The position numbers were made by a program, and so were the translations under genes. A stretch of 64,000 bases of DNA, taken from NCBI GenBank assembly GCA_027924585.1, contig BSBM01000372.1:11583501-11647500 (forward strand), read 5' to 3'. Positions 22,690 to 36,352 of the stretch are shown here, piece after piece. The notes under the pieces are model-generated. The model was given only the letters and a program-made list of their open reading frames with translations, was not told where the DNA came from and ran no database searches. Origin of the DNA: Larix kaempferi. Lineage: Eukaryota > Streptophyta > Pinopsida > Pinales > Pinaceae. Every line of letters begins with the position of its first letter. Position 1 is the stretch's first letter.

Positions 22690-25655
22690 TACACTGCAAA
22701 CAACCAACTCCAGTGCTTCCTTACCCAGATGGACCATAAATCACGCACAATCCTCAACTCCTACCCTGATCCAATCAAAGGGGCGATTCTTGTTAACACC
22801 CTCACATATGGATGGAGGCATTATGTCAATCTCCTTCCACTATGGTGAGGAGGAGTTCACGTTCACCTTCTCAAATTCCCATAAAATGAATTGCATCATG
22901 TTGCAGTTGACAATTTCACCAGCACTAGAAGATGCGACCGACAAGTAACCACGACGGGGAAATTAATACAACGATCGACAATCTTTGGCATAGGTGCAGA
23001 AATGGAAGTCCCATCTATGATGCCGAAACTCACAATGTTCCAAATCCCACGAAAGTAACTCAAATAGTAGAAGGAACCACTGCAAAAAACGATCTAAGAG
23101 TTAGGAATCAACATATAACACACTCTATTTTTGTCAAGTTGTCACACTTGCATGCAATCTCACCTGCATGGGAAAGATGTGTCTCTCCCCAACTACTCAT
23201 GAAAAATAAATGACAACTGGGTTTTTTATAAGAGCCACATGGCTGGGATTGAATCATATATATGTATTTGAATATTTTAGTTTATAATTCAAACATCAAC
23301 ATCCTAGGTAAAGTTTGACCTCATATGTAACATAAACAATTAGCATTGAAATCTTGATGTAACATTACTTTATGTAAACTAAGATATTTCAAAGCATCAG
23401 ATGTGTGTATGCCATATCACCTCACAACATGGCCATGTTCCTTCTTTTCACAATCGTCCCATCGTCCATGTCATCATCACTTCCACCTTCAACCCAACCA
23501 CATCTGCTAAACAAAATGAAAACTAAACACTTGGAATGGGAATGGACCACGTAGGAAAGCCCGCCACTTCCATGACATGGAGTGATATAAAATACAACCA
23601 ATTTGAAACTTGGACACGAAGAGAGCAGAGAGTACATAGATGTGTACGCACTGCACAATACAGTGTGTGCTTCTTCCACGTGGACAACCATGTGTTGTTT
23701 GATATAGTGAAGAGGTGTGACTCATGGAAGGCATTCCACGCTGTGGAGATCCATATGTTTTAAATTGGTTTGATTTGATTTGAGAGAGTTTGAATTTTTC
23801 AATTATTGAAGCATATCCATTGGATTCTATTGCTAAACAGGATGATGGTTGCTTTTTGGAAATTATTAATGATGGACGGACGACCAAAGGTGTTTATATT
23901 GTTTATTAGTCACTACGCTTTCTATCAAACACAATTCTTTGATGACTAGATGTATGGTTGTTCATTATCTCCTCCCTTTATATTTAATTATCTCCTCCCT
24001 TTGTATTTAGTTATCTCCTCCAACCTTTTTGTGTACACGTGTCGATCATCAAATTGAAGAGGACCTTGAGAATTGTTTTTGTAAAGATGTTTAAGAGCAT
24101 GTAAGCTTTTCTTTTTCTCCGACCATAATTATGGGATTCCATATAATTTATGTATGGCATTCTATATAAAAAACTAGGTGGTAAGAGGTATCTTAAAGAT
24201 CAACCATATAGAGTAGAGAGTACTTTTTACACGTGAAGGAATATATCAACTAGCATAAATCATTAGTTTTTGCTTAATCCTATGGGTGATTTATGTGATG
24301 TGAAGCAAAAACTTAATGATTTGTTTGTACATTTTATTATTACATATTTATTTGGTATTTGCAAAAAAAAAATATTATTATGTTGAACATAGTAAAACTT
24401 AATATATATATATATATATATATAAAATGAAATAAATAAAAATTTTATTTTTTATATTTTTCAACTTTATTTTGTATAATTTTTAATTATATATTTTAGT
24501 CAACATTGCAACAAATTTTCTAAGTTCTACTTTATTAGATTATTATCTCCATTTTGATGTTAAAAAGTAAGAAAATGACAAAAAATTTGGTTAAATGTGG
24601 CAAGAAAACACTCTAGTACCACAAATTTGCTAGAATGGAAGTCACTCATGAAAATAGGTTTGGGCATCATAAATATGTGCAACAAATAGATGTCGAGTCA
24701 TAGAAAAAACTAGAGGGCCCATTTGCTAAGGGAGTTATCCTACATATAAATAGGAAATGCATTCAAATATTAAAAAAACATGAAATAATTAAAACTTATC
24801 ACATGTGAAACCCCCTAAGTCAAGACATATTACCTAGATTCCCAAGTCAAGTGAGGTTGATTGGAATGAATGTGGTACTCAGAAGTCTTTGCATGCTAAC
24901 CATGATACCAAGTAAGTGTAATAGGTCAGCCCCTTAGCTTTAAAGAGTTGGGGGTATAGATGTTTCTTCATCATGTGCCTTATGAAAGGGAGCACTTTTT
25001 ATCTTGAGTTACTTTTTCTTTGTGCCTCTACCTTTGTGGTCCCTTTATTTTTAACATTATTTATTTTTAGTGTTTTTCAGCTTAGTACCTTCCTTTATAT
25101 TTGGCTTTGATAACATGGGATGTACACAACTTGGCTTTTGGCAAGGGCACATTGCTCATGTTCTTTATAATTCGATTTTGTAGCATCAACCTTAGAGTAC
25201 TAGACTCTTTTAATTTTGATTTAGGCATTCATACATGAGAATAACGTGGATGATACAAACACATGTTTACTATATGTCTGTTAAAAAAATTATAAGGTCA
25301 TGATTTTAAATATTATATTAAATTTTAAAAAAAAATACTATCTTGGTTACAATAAAATGTTTTTAGCTACAAAATAATAAAATTATTATTTTTTATACTT
25401 ATATAGTTATTTAAAAAAAATTATACTCCTTTAAATAATAGTTGGTGATTAAGGTAAACTTTCATTTCTCCTAGATTTTTAAATTTTTTATATCTAACTT
25501 TTATGTCCAAAATACGTGTATTATATTCTTTATTCTTTATACGTGTATTATATTCTTTATTCTTTATACATTTCCCACTCACAATGCTATTCACGTGATT
25601 CATTTGATTGGAATCAAAAGCCCTCTCCATGAGGTAAGGAATATATCACAACTTT
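22690..25655. other. Intergenic, nothing recognised
   Basis: No supported coding region. It holds a (TA)n run at 24401-24425 and a poly-A run at 24363. A stretch at 25500-25570 has a short tandem duplication of TACGTGTATTATATTCTTTATTC. Confidence 0.4.
24401..24425. repeat. (TA)n microsatellite
   Basis: About 12 TA units. Confidence 0.9.
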
Positions 25656-25659
25656 TTGG

Positions 25660-26580
25660 TCCACTTTACCATTCATGTTCATGTTCATATTTCCCCACCC
25701 TGTCATCTACCTACTTTCATATTCATATTCATGCAATGTTAATGTTCATATTTCCTCACCCTGTCATCTACCTACTTTCATATTCATGCAATGAAGGTTT
25801 TCCACCACTTTCCATCTGTCTTCCATATCAAGTAAGGTTTGGCCTGACAAAAAGTACATATTCATGCAATGTTAATGTTCATATTTCCTCACCCTGTCAT
25901 CTACCTACTTTCATATCCATATTCATGCAATGTTAATGTTCATATTTCCTCACCCTGTCATCTACCTACTTTCATATTCATGCAATGAAGGTTTTCCACC
26001 ACTTTCCATCTATCTTCCATATCAAGTAAGGTTTGGCCGGACAAAAAGTACATATTCATGCAATGTTAATGTTCATATTTCCTCACCCTGTCATCTACCT
26101 ACTTTCATATTCATGCAATGAAGGTTTTCCACCACTTTCCATCTATCTTCCATATCAAGTAAGGTTTGGCCGAACAAAAAGTACATATTCATGCAATGTT
26201 AATGTTCATATTTCCTCACCCTGTCATCTACCTACTTTCATATTCATGCAATGAAGGTTTTCCCACCACTTTCCATCTGTCTTCCATATCAAGTAAGGTT
26301 TGGCCTGACAAAAAATACATATTCATGCAATGTTAATGTTCATATTTCCTCACCCTGTCATCTACCTACTTTCATATTCATATTCATGCAGTGTTAATGT
26401 TCATATTTCCTCACCCTGTCATCTACCTACTTTCATATTCATATTCATGCAATGTTAATGTTCATATTTCCTCACCCTGTCATCTACCTACTTTCATATT
26501 CATGCAATGAAGGTTTTCCCACCACTTTCCATCTGTCTTCCGTATCAAGTAAGATTTGGCCTGACAAAAAGTAGATGACA
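25660..26580. repeat. Two-unit minisatellite array
   Basis: A short unit of about 63 bp (AATGTTAATGTTCATATTTCC...CACCCTGTCATCTACCTACTTTCATATTCATGC) occurs about nine times. In five places it is followed by a longer unit of about 68 bp (AAGGTTTTCCACCACTTTCCATCT...AAGGTTTGGCCTGACAAAAAGTAC). The order is S, S+L, S, S+L, S+L, S+L, S, S, S+L. Units are nearly identical, so expansion is recent. The related stretch in copy C (35030-35260) has the two parts only once. Confidence 0.9.
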
Positions 26581-26599
26581 AGAGAACAACCACTTACAT

Positions 26600-29500
26600 T
26601 CATCTCAAACATTTGAGTTTCATAGGGAAAACCTGATGGTCATGTTTTGGAGCCCTACAATATGCTCTCTGCAACTTTACTGTAAAAGCTTGCAAGCACA
26701 GTATGGAACCTGTCTGTTTATCAGCCTGAGAACTACTCTTTCCTGCGAATGTATTTTAAAATGGGCGTATTAAAGGAGTGGCAGGGAGGCCACTACATGA
26801 TGCGGTTGGTGATGATAATGTTGGCGGGCTGGTTGAAATGGCTATTTAGCATCGCTGTTTGAGTTAAATGAAACAGTAACAGATTCCGTTAAGTTACCTC
26901 TTGATTTAGGAATCACCTGTCTAGAAAATTTAGCAGTTTTTACTGCAAGAGTTTGTTCAGAGTGGGTGTATTCATAGATTGGGAGGGAAGCCGATACACA
27001 ATGCAGATGTTGATTTTAAAGCTGCTTGGGATGACTCAGTAGTCTTCTTTTTAGCTAAGCTTTGGTCAAGTGCAATGTTGAGATTTGTTAAGAGGTAGAC
27101 TTGATCTTGAGGTAGACTTGATCTCGAGATGTGGACTCTATCCTACTGCAAAGCTTTCCTTTAAAATCTGCAGAAGTCGGTGAAAGTAGCGTGACACGCA
27201 ATCTACTCTGGAATGCAAAGCAAGGAGATTGAACAAAGTTGCTGATCAGATCTTTCAGGGTTAAAGATAACGAATCCAACGGAGTCAGATTGAACCAGTG
27301 CTGACCTTAAGAGGTACTCTGTTAGGCCTCAGAACCTTATCATTTCTCATAAATAGCCTCAACTTGATTTGCTGTATTGGTTTGGTTGTGATTATGCATT
27401 TGAAGGAGGTGCTGGCAAATAGTTGCTGTGATAAAAGGCAGCCATTCGTATTGGTTTGGGGATGGACTGCTTGCATTTGTATCTGGGCAGATTTCTTTGT
27501 CTAATCTCCTTGTACTTATTCTGTAGTTGCTTCTCTTAAGACTTAAAGAATAAGAGAATGAGATCAGGATGCAATACAAAGCGGGAATTTGAATGGGAAA
27601 TATTACAGTTCATTTAGACTTTTTTTGTACATTATCACCTGATTGATATAATTTATTTTATGAGTGGTTTACCATTTTCAATTGAAGTTGAGATCAGATG
27701 AATAAAATGCATTAAGAAACATCTGACATGTTTCAGATAATGTGAATATACTCTAATGCTTGGAGGACATATTTACATAATGTGAATAAATTCAAATGCC
27801 TGTACGATATATCTGTCTGCAGTAGCTAAGCATAGGAATCAAACATCACAACTTGAAAACGAGAAAAAAAATGAGTAACAAGAGGAAAGCAGTCATCTAA
27901 AAATTTTGGACTGTTTTATCTTTTAATCAAAATCATTCTTATTTCCTTATGACAAAGAACTCTATATCTTACATATCTGATCAAACTGAATCTGCCCTGG
28001 ATGCTCTGTTTGGACAAATATTATTAAGTCAGCAGCAAGTTATTGTATTAGGACTTTATTATGCACAACTATTACAAGTTAGCAGCAAGCTATTTTATTA
28101 GGACTTTATTATGTTTGTGCTTATTATGGTCTAAGTTTCTAACTGCTTCCTTACTTATTTGGAAAGAACTTTACAATTGAAGCTGTGGGAGCTCATTCAG
28201 AGTCCAGACTGAGATCATTATGCTTATTTGGAAAATTTGAATTTAAAAATAACACGGATTGGGTTAATTGTCTTTGTTTTATTTTTGCAATATGGGGTTG
28301 TTTTGATTTATTGAACTTACCGATTCGTTTGCTTTCTTTGATTTTTTAATGACATGTTCCTTCCATATGCCTCAAATACTTTCAAGTGATATTCACAGCT
28401 GCGTCTTTGTGGATTTGTTTACTACAACTAAATGAACTCCTGTGATCAATTTCAGCAGCCTAGAGAATTCTGTTCGGTTAGGTGTTCACAGAAATTGATC
28501 TAAATGTGTTGTCATTGCTGTAATTATGCTATTATTCATTATGCAACACTGTCATTCTTAAAGGAAATAAAGAGCTTTCCAATTCTGGATCTACTGTTTT
28601 TTGTGGGATAGTTTGCAGGATGGCCGGGGTTATGACACCCAGACCTATTTCAGTTAAGGAGAAACGAGGAAATATAAATCTTTTCCACTTAGAACTTCCA
28701 TTATAACAGGGATCAGACCATTTAAATATAAGTCTAAATGTAGTATCAACGCCAGTTTTATTTCCATATAAAACACTTCATAGTTTTTTGAAGCACTGCA
28801 CTTGAGCAAGAATGCAAATTGCACATTTATCCTTAACTAAGGGTGGTTCTCACATGAAAATAATTTTTATGATAGAAAAACATGGTGCAGATGATTGGTG
28901 TGATTTAGAACTCCTTAGATGAGTATTTAGTAATTAACAATATTGGGTGTAGTATTGTTGACACTTTCAATAACCTGAAATGCACAAGTAATTCACGTTA
29001 CATTCCTAATTCACAGCTAACAGAAATATAATGTAAAGCAAGAAAATGAAAAGGAGTATACTTTATCAGAATTTAGTTTATAACTTTTCACAAAACATGC
29101 TACATACACGATGAGCATATGGTTCAACCTCAATCCCATAACATCGTAACATCATAATTGCAACATGTCATTCAATATTTATGTTAATTACATTATATAA
29201 AATTACATCAAAATTCTTATTTAATAGTAAGATACAGAATGCTTGATCACAGTCAAGTTGATCTTTGCTTTGCAAGCCTTTATAAACATACCTGTAAGTT
29301 GTCATGTCCAAGTCATAATTTTCAAGTTGTAGTGTCTAGCCCATCACAATCTTCATATTGCTAATTTATACTGGAAATTCCTTCCTGCAGGCACTTTGTT
29401 GCAAACTCTGGTTCATTGTTATTATGGTAAACACTGACCTTTCTTTGACTAAATTGTTTTTGGAAATAATGTATGGGCAAAATTGTAAAACTAGAGTGAC

Positions 29501-30660
29501 TTCTTCAAGATTCACTGGAAAATGGCAAAATTAGAGTAATAAGATATTCATAAAGGTAATTAAGTAATTTTTTAAGTTGTTAGAATTTTTATTATTATTA
29601 TTCTTAGAATAATTAAATTATAATTATTTTTCTTTTCACTTTTATTTCAATAAATATAAAAGATTTAACTAATTGAGTGAAAAAATGTCCATGTATAAAA
29701 TTGAAATTTTAGTAGATTTGTTTTTGCTAAATACCTTTCAAATTTGAAGTGTATGATGATTTGTAAAATGCATCAAGGTACATGGATCTAATACTTGCAA
29801 TACAGGTTAAGGATCTTGCCCATGTTCAATAATATTGAGGATGTGGTGAAATCCACGGCAACAATATTGAGGATGTGATTAAATCCATAGCAAGAAAAAG
29901 CACAATATCAAGAAGACTTCATAGGTATTCACCACTATATTATAATTATACAAAATATTAAATAACATAGGTGTTAGTATACAATATATTATTGTGACCC
30001 ATCCCACATTGCAAATAAAAAAATCAAAATCTTAGGGTGTTTAGTTTTCTTCTAAAATGACAAAAGAGTGGTTACATACTCTCAAACCATAGTGATAATT
30101 TGGATGTCTACTAAGCACAAACTTAAGTTGTAGGGAAAAAAAAGGAATGTGATTATTTTTATCTATAAATAAAATTGGGTGTTAATGAAGAACTTCATCA
30201 TTACTCCTATTACTCCTATGAGGAGATCAACAATATAATATGTAGAAATTTGTTATAAAACTCTGTAACATAATATTAAGTGAAGGAATATGAGTTTCTA
30301 TTTATTATAATTTGGGGAAACTTTCCAATTGGTGTCTTCATTAAATGGCTTTTAAAGAAATAATCTTCTAACTCTAGTCATACCACTATTGTTGACTTCA
30401 AAATTAAGGAGCTTGAGGAGAGGATTTGTTCCTCACCATTCCAAAAGACAAACATTGGCATCCAAACAATCAAGGAGGAAATGCATAAGCTTCTCAAACT
30501 TGAGCACAAACACAACGCACTAACTCTAAAGCTTATCATGGTTGAGCTAGAGGAGAAAATTGATGAATATGTTCTACCCAACTCATTAGGCATTATACAA
30601 AAAAAATGAAACCTAGGGCTTTTGAAAGCAAAGAGAATTCAAAATATTGAAGATAAGATG
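26600..30660 (+). repeat. Large dispersed repeat, copy B
   Basis: This copy is collinear with copy A (see 1690-5440). At its left it matches copy C (26640-27350 with 35340-36330) and copy D (27300-27900 with 42660-43320). It contains the same coiled-coil-like open stretch at 30380-30600 as copy A. Its right end is cut by a LINE remnant. Confidence 0.75.
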
Positions 30661-30899
30661 TAGTATTGAAAGTAACAAATAAGGAAAAAAATGTAAGTTT
30701 CATACATACCTAAGTTAATATTATATTGCTCATTGTAACATGGGGTTGTAACATGGGAGCATGAAGAAATGCATATCCTCAATTTAAATGGTATACTATT
30801 TTCTCAATTTGGAATAAAAGGTAAATACACAAAACAATGGGTGGTATCTGTTTCTACATGAAGAAGGAGCTTAATTCAAATATTAAAGCATATAAAATC

Positions 30900-33800
30900 A
30901 ATCCCTATAACCAATACATTTGACTTAATGTCACTTTGTATACAATGATATCATTTTTCTTACTATTTGTTACTTTGCCCCTTTCAACTCTACCTTTTAC
31001 AAGAAGCCTAATCTTGTGGACCACCATTTTATTAACTTAGAGAATGATATTGTTTATCGTGAAAGCTAAAGGGGATATTCTTCTTCTGAGAAATTTTAAT
31101 GCTAGAATCAGTAGGGCTCAATCCAATATTATAACTCATAATTTTAATCTCAATGCTTTGTGGATAGAGATGATGTTAATCAAGTCTTAAATATAAAGAA
31201 GCTCAAAAGATAAGGAATGAACTTGCATGTCACTAAGCTTCTTAGGATGAATTCTTGCCATGACCTGGTCATTTGTAATGAGTTCCAACATGGGCATGAT
31301 TCTAACCATATGACTTGGATTCATAGGAAGGGTAGAAGTGTCTTGAATATGCCATATCAATATACCTTTGAGAAATCAATTTAAAGATGATTAACCACAC
31401 TCGGAGACTCATTGTTCAATCATAGTAACTTCAAATATAGATATGACCCTTCAGGAAACCACTTTGCACAATAATGGAAATCAAGTCCTCCTTGACAATG
31501 AAAAAGCTTCCCATTTTCTCAAAAATTTACAAGAGTTATTCAAATATGATATGAAAAAATAAAACAAGTTAAATTTTATAACAAAAAATTTCACTTTAAA
31601 TCTAACTTTGTGCTTAGAAAAGTACTCTTAAAAATTGTGTATTAAAGGAAAACGTAATCGTTTGAACCATTAGTATGACCTAGAACATATTAAAAGAGGG
31701 GATATTAGAAGTACATCTAATGAGATCAAAAGGACAAATAAGATTAATATTATAAGTACTTAATAAAAAAGAAAAAAATCAATAATTAACCAAAAATCAA
31801 GAGAGACTTGTAGAGTTATGTAAATAGAGATCCTAAAATATTTTGGGTTAGCATGATATTAACATAAATGACTGAATTGCTACATTAACCAATTTTATGT
31901 GTCCCCCCAACTGCTCATTGCACTAAGGTTTTCTCAATTGAGGATAAAAATATGACATTGATTGCTCACTAATGGAAAACCTAAAAACATTGAAGAACAA
32001 CAAGTTGAGATCTCAAAGCTTGGGACTTTGAACTTGGTCCTCATATTAAGCATATTTACAATCAAGTTGTCAAGAAAGAATTCCCTGAAAGTTTAATTTT
32101 CCCTATTTTTAAATCCAAAAACCAGGATGACCTTTCTTGAACTATCATGATTACCCCCCTTCTAGAAAAATTATTTGGATTGATTCTTGAAAGAAAAATA
32201 AATGAAAATCTTGAGGACATTAATAAAAGGGCTAAAGGACACAATGCATCAAGAACGTCCATCACGCTGCAATTAATCACCTTGTCTTCCTTAGATTTAT
32301 TGTTGATTGTAATAGACAAAAAAAGAATTTATCATTTGTTGTTCCATTGCTTTTAGAAAATCTCGACAGTGTGCCTAGAACCAAGCCATGGAAAAGAATG
32401 GAAGAAATTGGGATCCCTCTCAATCTCGACAATGTTATGATTAGGCTCTATGAAATGGTTATAGATAGGATGAAAGGTAATAATGATGATCAATGTGCAT
32501 TAATTGTAATATTGGTGTTAAACAAGGGTGATTGCTTCTACCACTCTATTTTGTATCTATATCAAAACTAAGCAATGTTTAGAAGAGCAAGGATGCATTG
32601 ATATTAACATGTTAGGAATGTTTTCCGCCCTTCTCTCTTACACTAATAATATTTCTCTCCTTGTAAAACTATTAAATATATTCCCAAGCAACTGAACATT
32701 CTCCTACAATTATGTAAAATTATGAACTTACCATTAATAGATCTACAAAACTAAGGTTATGATAATTAAATCTAAGAAAGTAATTTATCCTTTGATTTTG
32801 TATGGTGATGACATCAATGAATATGTCCATTCTTACAAGTACTTAGGTATTGATTTCAATTGTCATTTGAATTGGAACCACGTCGTCAAGAAGAGAACAG
32901 TTGGAAAGCTTATTGTGGTATAAAAAAAAATATGTATATAATTTTTAACTCTAGTATCGGGATTAAAAAAAATCATTATTTTCAACACCTAGTTATCCCA
33001 GTTATTCTTTATGTTATGAAGTTTGGACTTGTAGCATCTCTAATGTCACTTGGAATAAAATTGAGCAAAATTTTTAGCCTCGTTCTCTTTATTGAAGCTA
33101 GATGTAATTTCAAAAGCTATGACTAGATAGTTGGACTACATTCATAAATTGCTTACATAGGACAAAGATAGGCTCCATGTTACTGCTTTAATAAATATTA
33201 GTAGTCGCCGGAAGATTTAAAGAGGTTGTGATATAGATTCTAAAGATTGACTTATTTATTGGAACATAAAAGAAGACAATCAAATTACTAATATCGACAA
33301 TTCTCAATCTTACATCCCTATGCATTTTAAAGTCAAGATCTAGAATCACAATGAATCATTAATAAGAGGAAGTTGAAATACTACAAAGGTTGCCTAATTT
33401 CACTAATCATAACTAATTTTCCAACATTAAGAGCTTCAAGAACAAAATAAATATTTCCACAATTGAGCCAATGCTCATAACATCCATAGTTAAACCAATT
33501 AATGGACTAATTCAAAAACACCATGGGATGATAAAATATGTAAAGTTTGTGATACAAAGAAAGCAAAGGATGGACACCATTTCCTTTTAACTTTCCCTAC
33601 ACTTAATAATATAAGGAATAACTTTTACCCTTTCATAACTTAATTACTCATCAATACTTCCTCACTTGAGAAAATCTTAATGACTTTGGTCATTTGTTTA
33701 TTTTTCAAGGAAAATGTTGTGGGGAAATCCCATGGCACAATTCCCCACATTTCACACATGGTACCTAGTATAAACCCATCAAACACTAATTTTAGTGCCT

Positions 33801-34008
33801 AACCCGCGAGGGATGTCGAGTGAGGTGTGCAATAAGGGGTAACCACTATGAGAGATAGGCCTCAAGACCTCCTACATGAAGCTCAAAGCACTTGACCATT
33901 CAAACTAATCTACTAAGTTACTTCGATATTTTTCATTTCCATCATATTCAAATATAGAAATGACATCCTGAAGAATATCTAATCAAATTCATTTTATTTG
34001 TCAAATAA
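30900..34008 (+). pseudogene. LINE (non-LTR retrotransposon) remnant
   Basis: The blocks follow LINE ORF2 order. An endonuclease region comes first (CYFAPFNSTFYKKPNLVD at about 30975, then GDILLLRNFNARI at about 31072-31110, then a CHDLVICNEFQHGHDSNHMT and GRSVLN region at 31255-31350). The reverse transcriptase follows (PESLIFPIFKSKNQDDLS at about 32085, then a LEKLFGLILERKINENLED block and the AKGHNASRTS block at 32160-32260, PWKRMEEIGIPL at about 32385, and YKYLGIDFNCHLNW at about 32840). The Cys/His tail follows at about 33530-33600. Many stops and shifts are present, and no YADD box is readable. It inserts into the right part of copy B. The clade is undetermined. Confidence 0.8.
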
Positions 34009-34950
34009 AATTGGTTAATCTTTAAAAACAATAATGATCACCATCATTTATATTTTTGATAACTTTGACATCTTTAAAAATATATAAAATAATATAAATA
34101 CCTAAACAAATAAATAATTTTGTTTAGTTTGACATTCTATTTTATTTTTAAATTAATATTATTTAAATCCCAAAACTAACTAATTAACTCTTTCTAGATA
34201 CTCATAAGTTATTTTTAAACGTCAAACATTCATCTTTTTACATAAAGTATGTATAAAATAAAAAATAATACTCATACGACATATATTTTCTTATTACTAT
34301 GAATATCCATACTTGATGATGATGATGGAAGTTAAAATATATTGAGACCAACTTCCGTTTATGAAACATTAAGAGGATTACTTGGATTGTTGTAAAATTG
34401 TATTTTTATGCTCAAAAAGCTTAGAAATAAGCATTCCTAAATTGTCATAGTTTTGATAAGTTAGAAGGTTAGAGAGGTTTGTATTGTAACAAACATTTTG
34501 AAGTGGCAATCTAATGTAGGTGTACGCACAGAAAGTGACTTTCATCCTCAATGCTCGTAGTCTCACATAGATGACAAATCATTTCCACCCATGGTGTTTT
34601 AGGAATTGTCCAACATCTTGTTTCACTATGAAGTTCATGAGAATTTGTTCTTATCTTGGCTATATTAATTTTTTTTTCTTTGAACTAGTTAAAACAGAGA
34701 GATAATTTTGATCTTCCAGATTATGGTTAATGACCTCCTTATAGCACCTTAATTTTCTGTTAACCTCTAATTCTTTCTCGCCCCGCATTTTTTATTTAAA
34801 CTTAGATGTGATATTATTTTTAACATTACTCATATCTTGCAAAATGACATTTTTGTAATCCCCCCACTTATATTCTACCCACTTCATTATTTTTCCATAT
34901 TTTTAATACATTTTACGATATAATCATATTCAAAATATTGATGTAATTCC
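34009..34950. other. Intergenic, nothing recognised
   Basis: AT-rich DNA after the LINE end. I find no coding evidence and no repeat shared with the rest of the window. Confidence 0.4.
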
Positions 34951-36352
34951 ACTTTAGAATCCTATTCAATCCATTTTCTTTTATGTGATTCATGAATATA
35001 TCTTGAGTTCTTGGTCGAATTCATATTCATATTTCCTTTGCCTTTAGATCCCACTCATTCATATTCATTCATGGTAAATTTTATTCCCATGGGGTGCCCT
35101 CACCGACATTAAGGTGGAGGTGGGTCTATGGTTTTCTAGTTGTCAGATAAAGTGGTTACCCAGTCAAATAGTGGTGGGGTAGCTAGAGTTTACAGGCATA
35201 GAAAAAAAAATCCTAACACTTTCCATTTACCTTCCACATCAATTAAAATTTAGTCCTTTATGTCATCTACTAATCTACTATATTCACATTGTTTCTCCAT
35301 CTCTTGCTGAGATAAGAACATCCCAAGCATGTTGTCATCAAACAAATGGAGGAAATATTGATGGTAATGTTTGGAGCAATACAATATGATCTCTGAAACT
35401 TTGTTGCAGAGTATGGAAACTAGTATGTTTATCATGTAGGGAGAACTCCTCCCAACGAATGTATTTTGAAATGGATTTATTCAAGGAGTGGCAAGAAGGC
35501 CGGTACATGATGTGGTTGGTGATATTAATGTTGGTGGGCTAGTTGAAATGGATATTTAGTATTGTTGTTTGAGTAATGAAACAATAACAAATTCTGTTAA
35601 TTTACCTCGTGATTTAGGAGTCACATGTCTAGAAAATTTAGCAGTTTTCACTGCAAGTTTGTTCACAGTGGGTGTATTCATAGATTGGGAGGGAATCCGA
35701 TACACGATGCAGATGTTGATTTTAATGCTGCTTAGGATGACGAAGTAGTCTTCTTTTTAGCACAACTTGGGTTAAGTGTTATTTTGAAATTTGTTAAGAG
35801 GATGGCTTGATTTAGAGATGTGCACTCTATCCTACTGCAATGCTTTCTTTTAAAAAATGCAAAGATTGGTGAAAATAGTGTGAGATGCAGTCTATTATGG
35901 AATGCAAGGAAAGGAGATTGAACAAAGATGTTGATGAGATATTTCGGGGCTAAAGACAACAAATCGAAAGGATTTAGAGTAATGGCTTCAAATTCCCTAA
36001 AAAAATACCTCTCTCGGATTGGAGGACAGATCATTGAGGGCTTAGACTATCTCCTTTATAGTGCCAAGGTTCACAGAAGTAATTAGTCAACCTTGTACTA
36101 ACTATCTGGTTCAGAGTAGATAGATTCTCTATCTCTCTAATAGAATGAAGTACAAGAAGAAAATATGCCGTGGACAATAGAGGAAGTGGGTTTTGGTGCC
36201 AGTGAGTTTCTAACTAGAGATCTAGTCAATTATAATGTTGATAACAACCATGACTACCATGTATTGACCTGAAAGAGGTACTCTTCTAGAACCCATAACC
36301 TTATAGTTTATAGTCAATTGTGTCAACTTGATTTTCTCTATTGGTTGGGTGA
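34950..36352 (+). repeat. Large dispersed repeat, copy C (left part)
   Basis: Positions 35340-36330 match 26640-27350 in copy B and, with the TGCCAAGGTTCACA block, 42470-42720 in copy D. At 35030-35260 lies a single, diverged pair of the units that form the minisatellite in copy B. The copy is interrupted at 36353 by an LTR element and resumes at 41910. Confidence 0.75.

Noticed and set aside
25595-26254. Open frames across the minisatellite
   Set aside because: They are kept open only by the repeat unit, with no start context or homology.
25660-26580. CRISPR-like regular repeats
   Set aside because: Units are contiguous without unique spacers and the genome is a plant; this is a minisatellite.
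30900-31030. FDxTSLYT-like reading suggesting the first RT motif of a PLE in copy B
   Set aside because: It needs a frameshift, and the next in-frame block (CYFAPFNSTFYKK...GDILLLRNFNARI) is LINE endonuclease.
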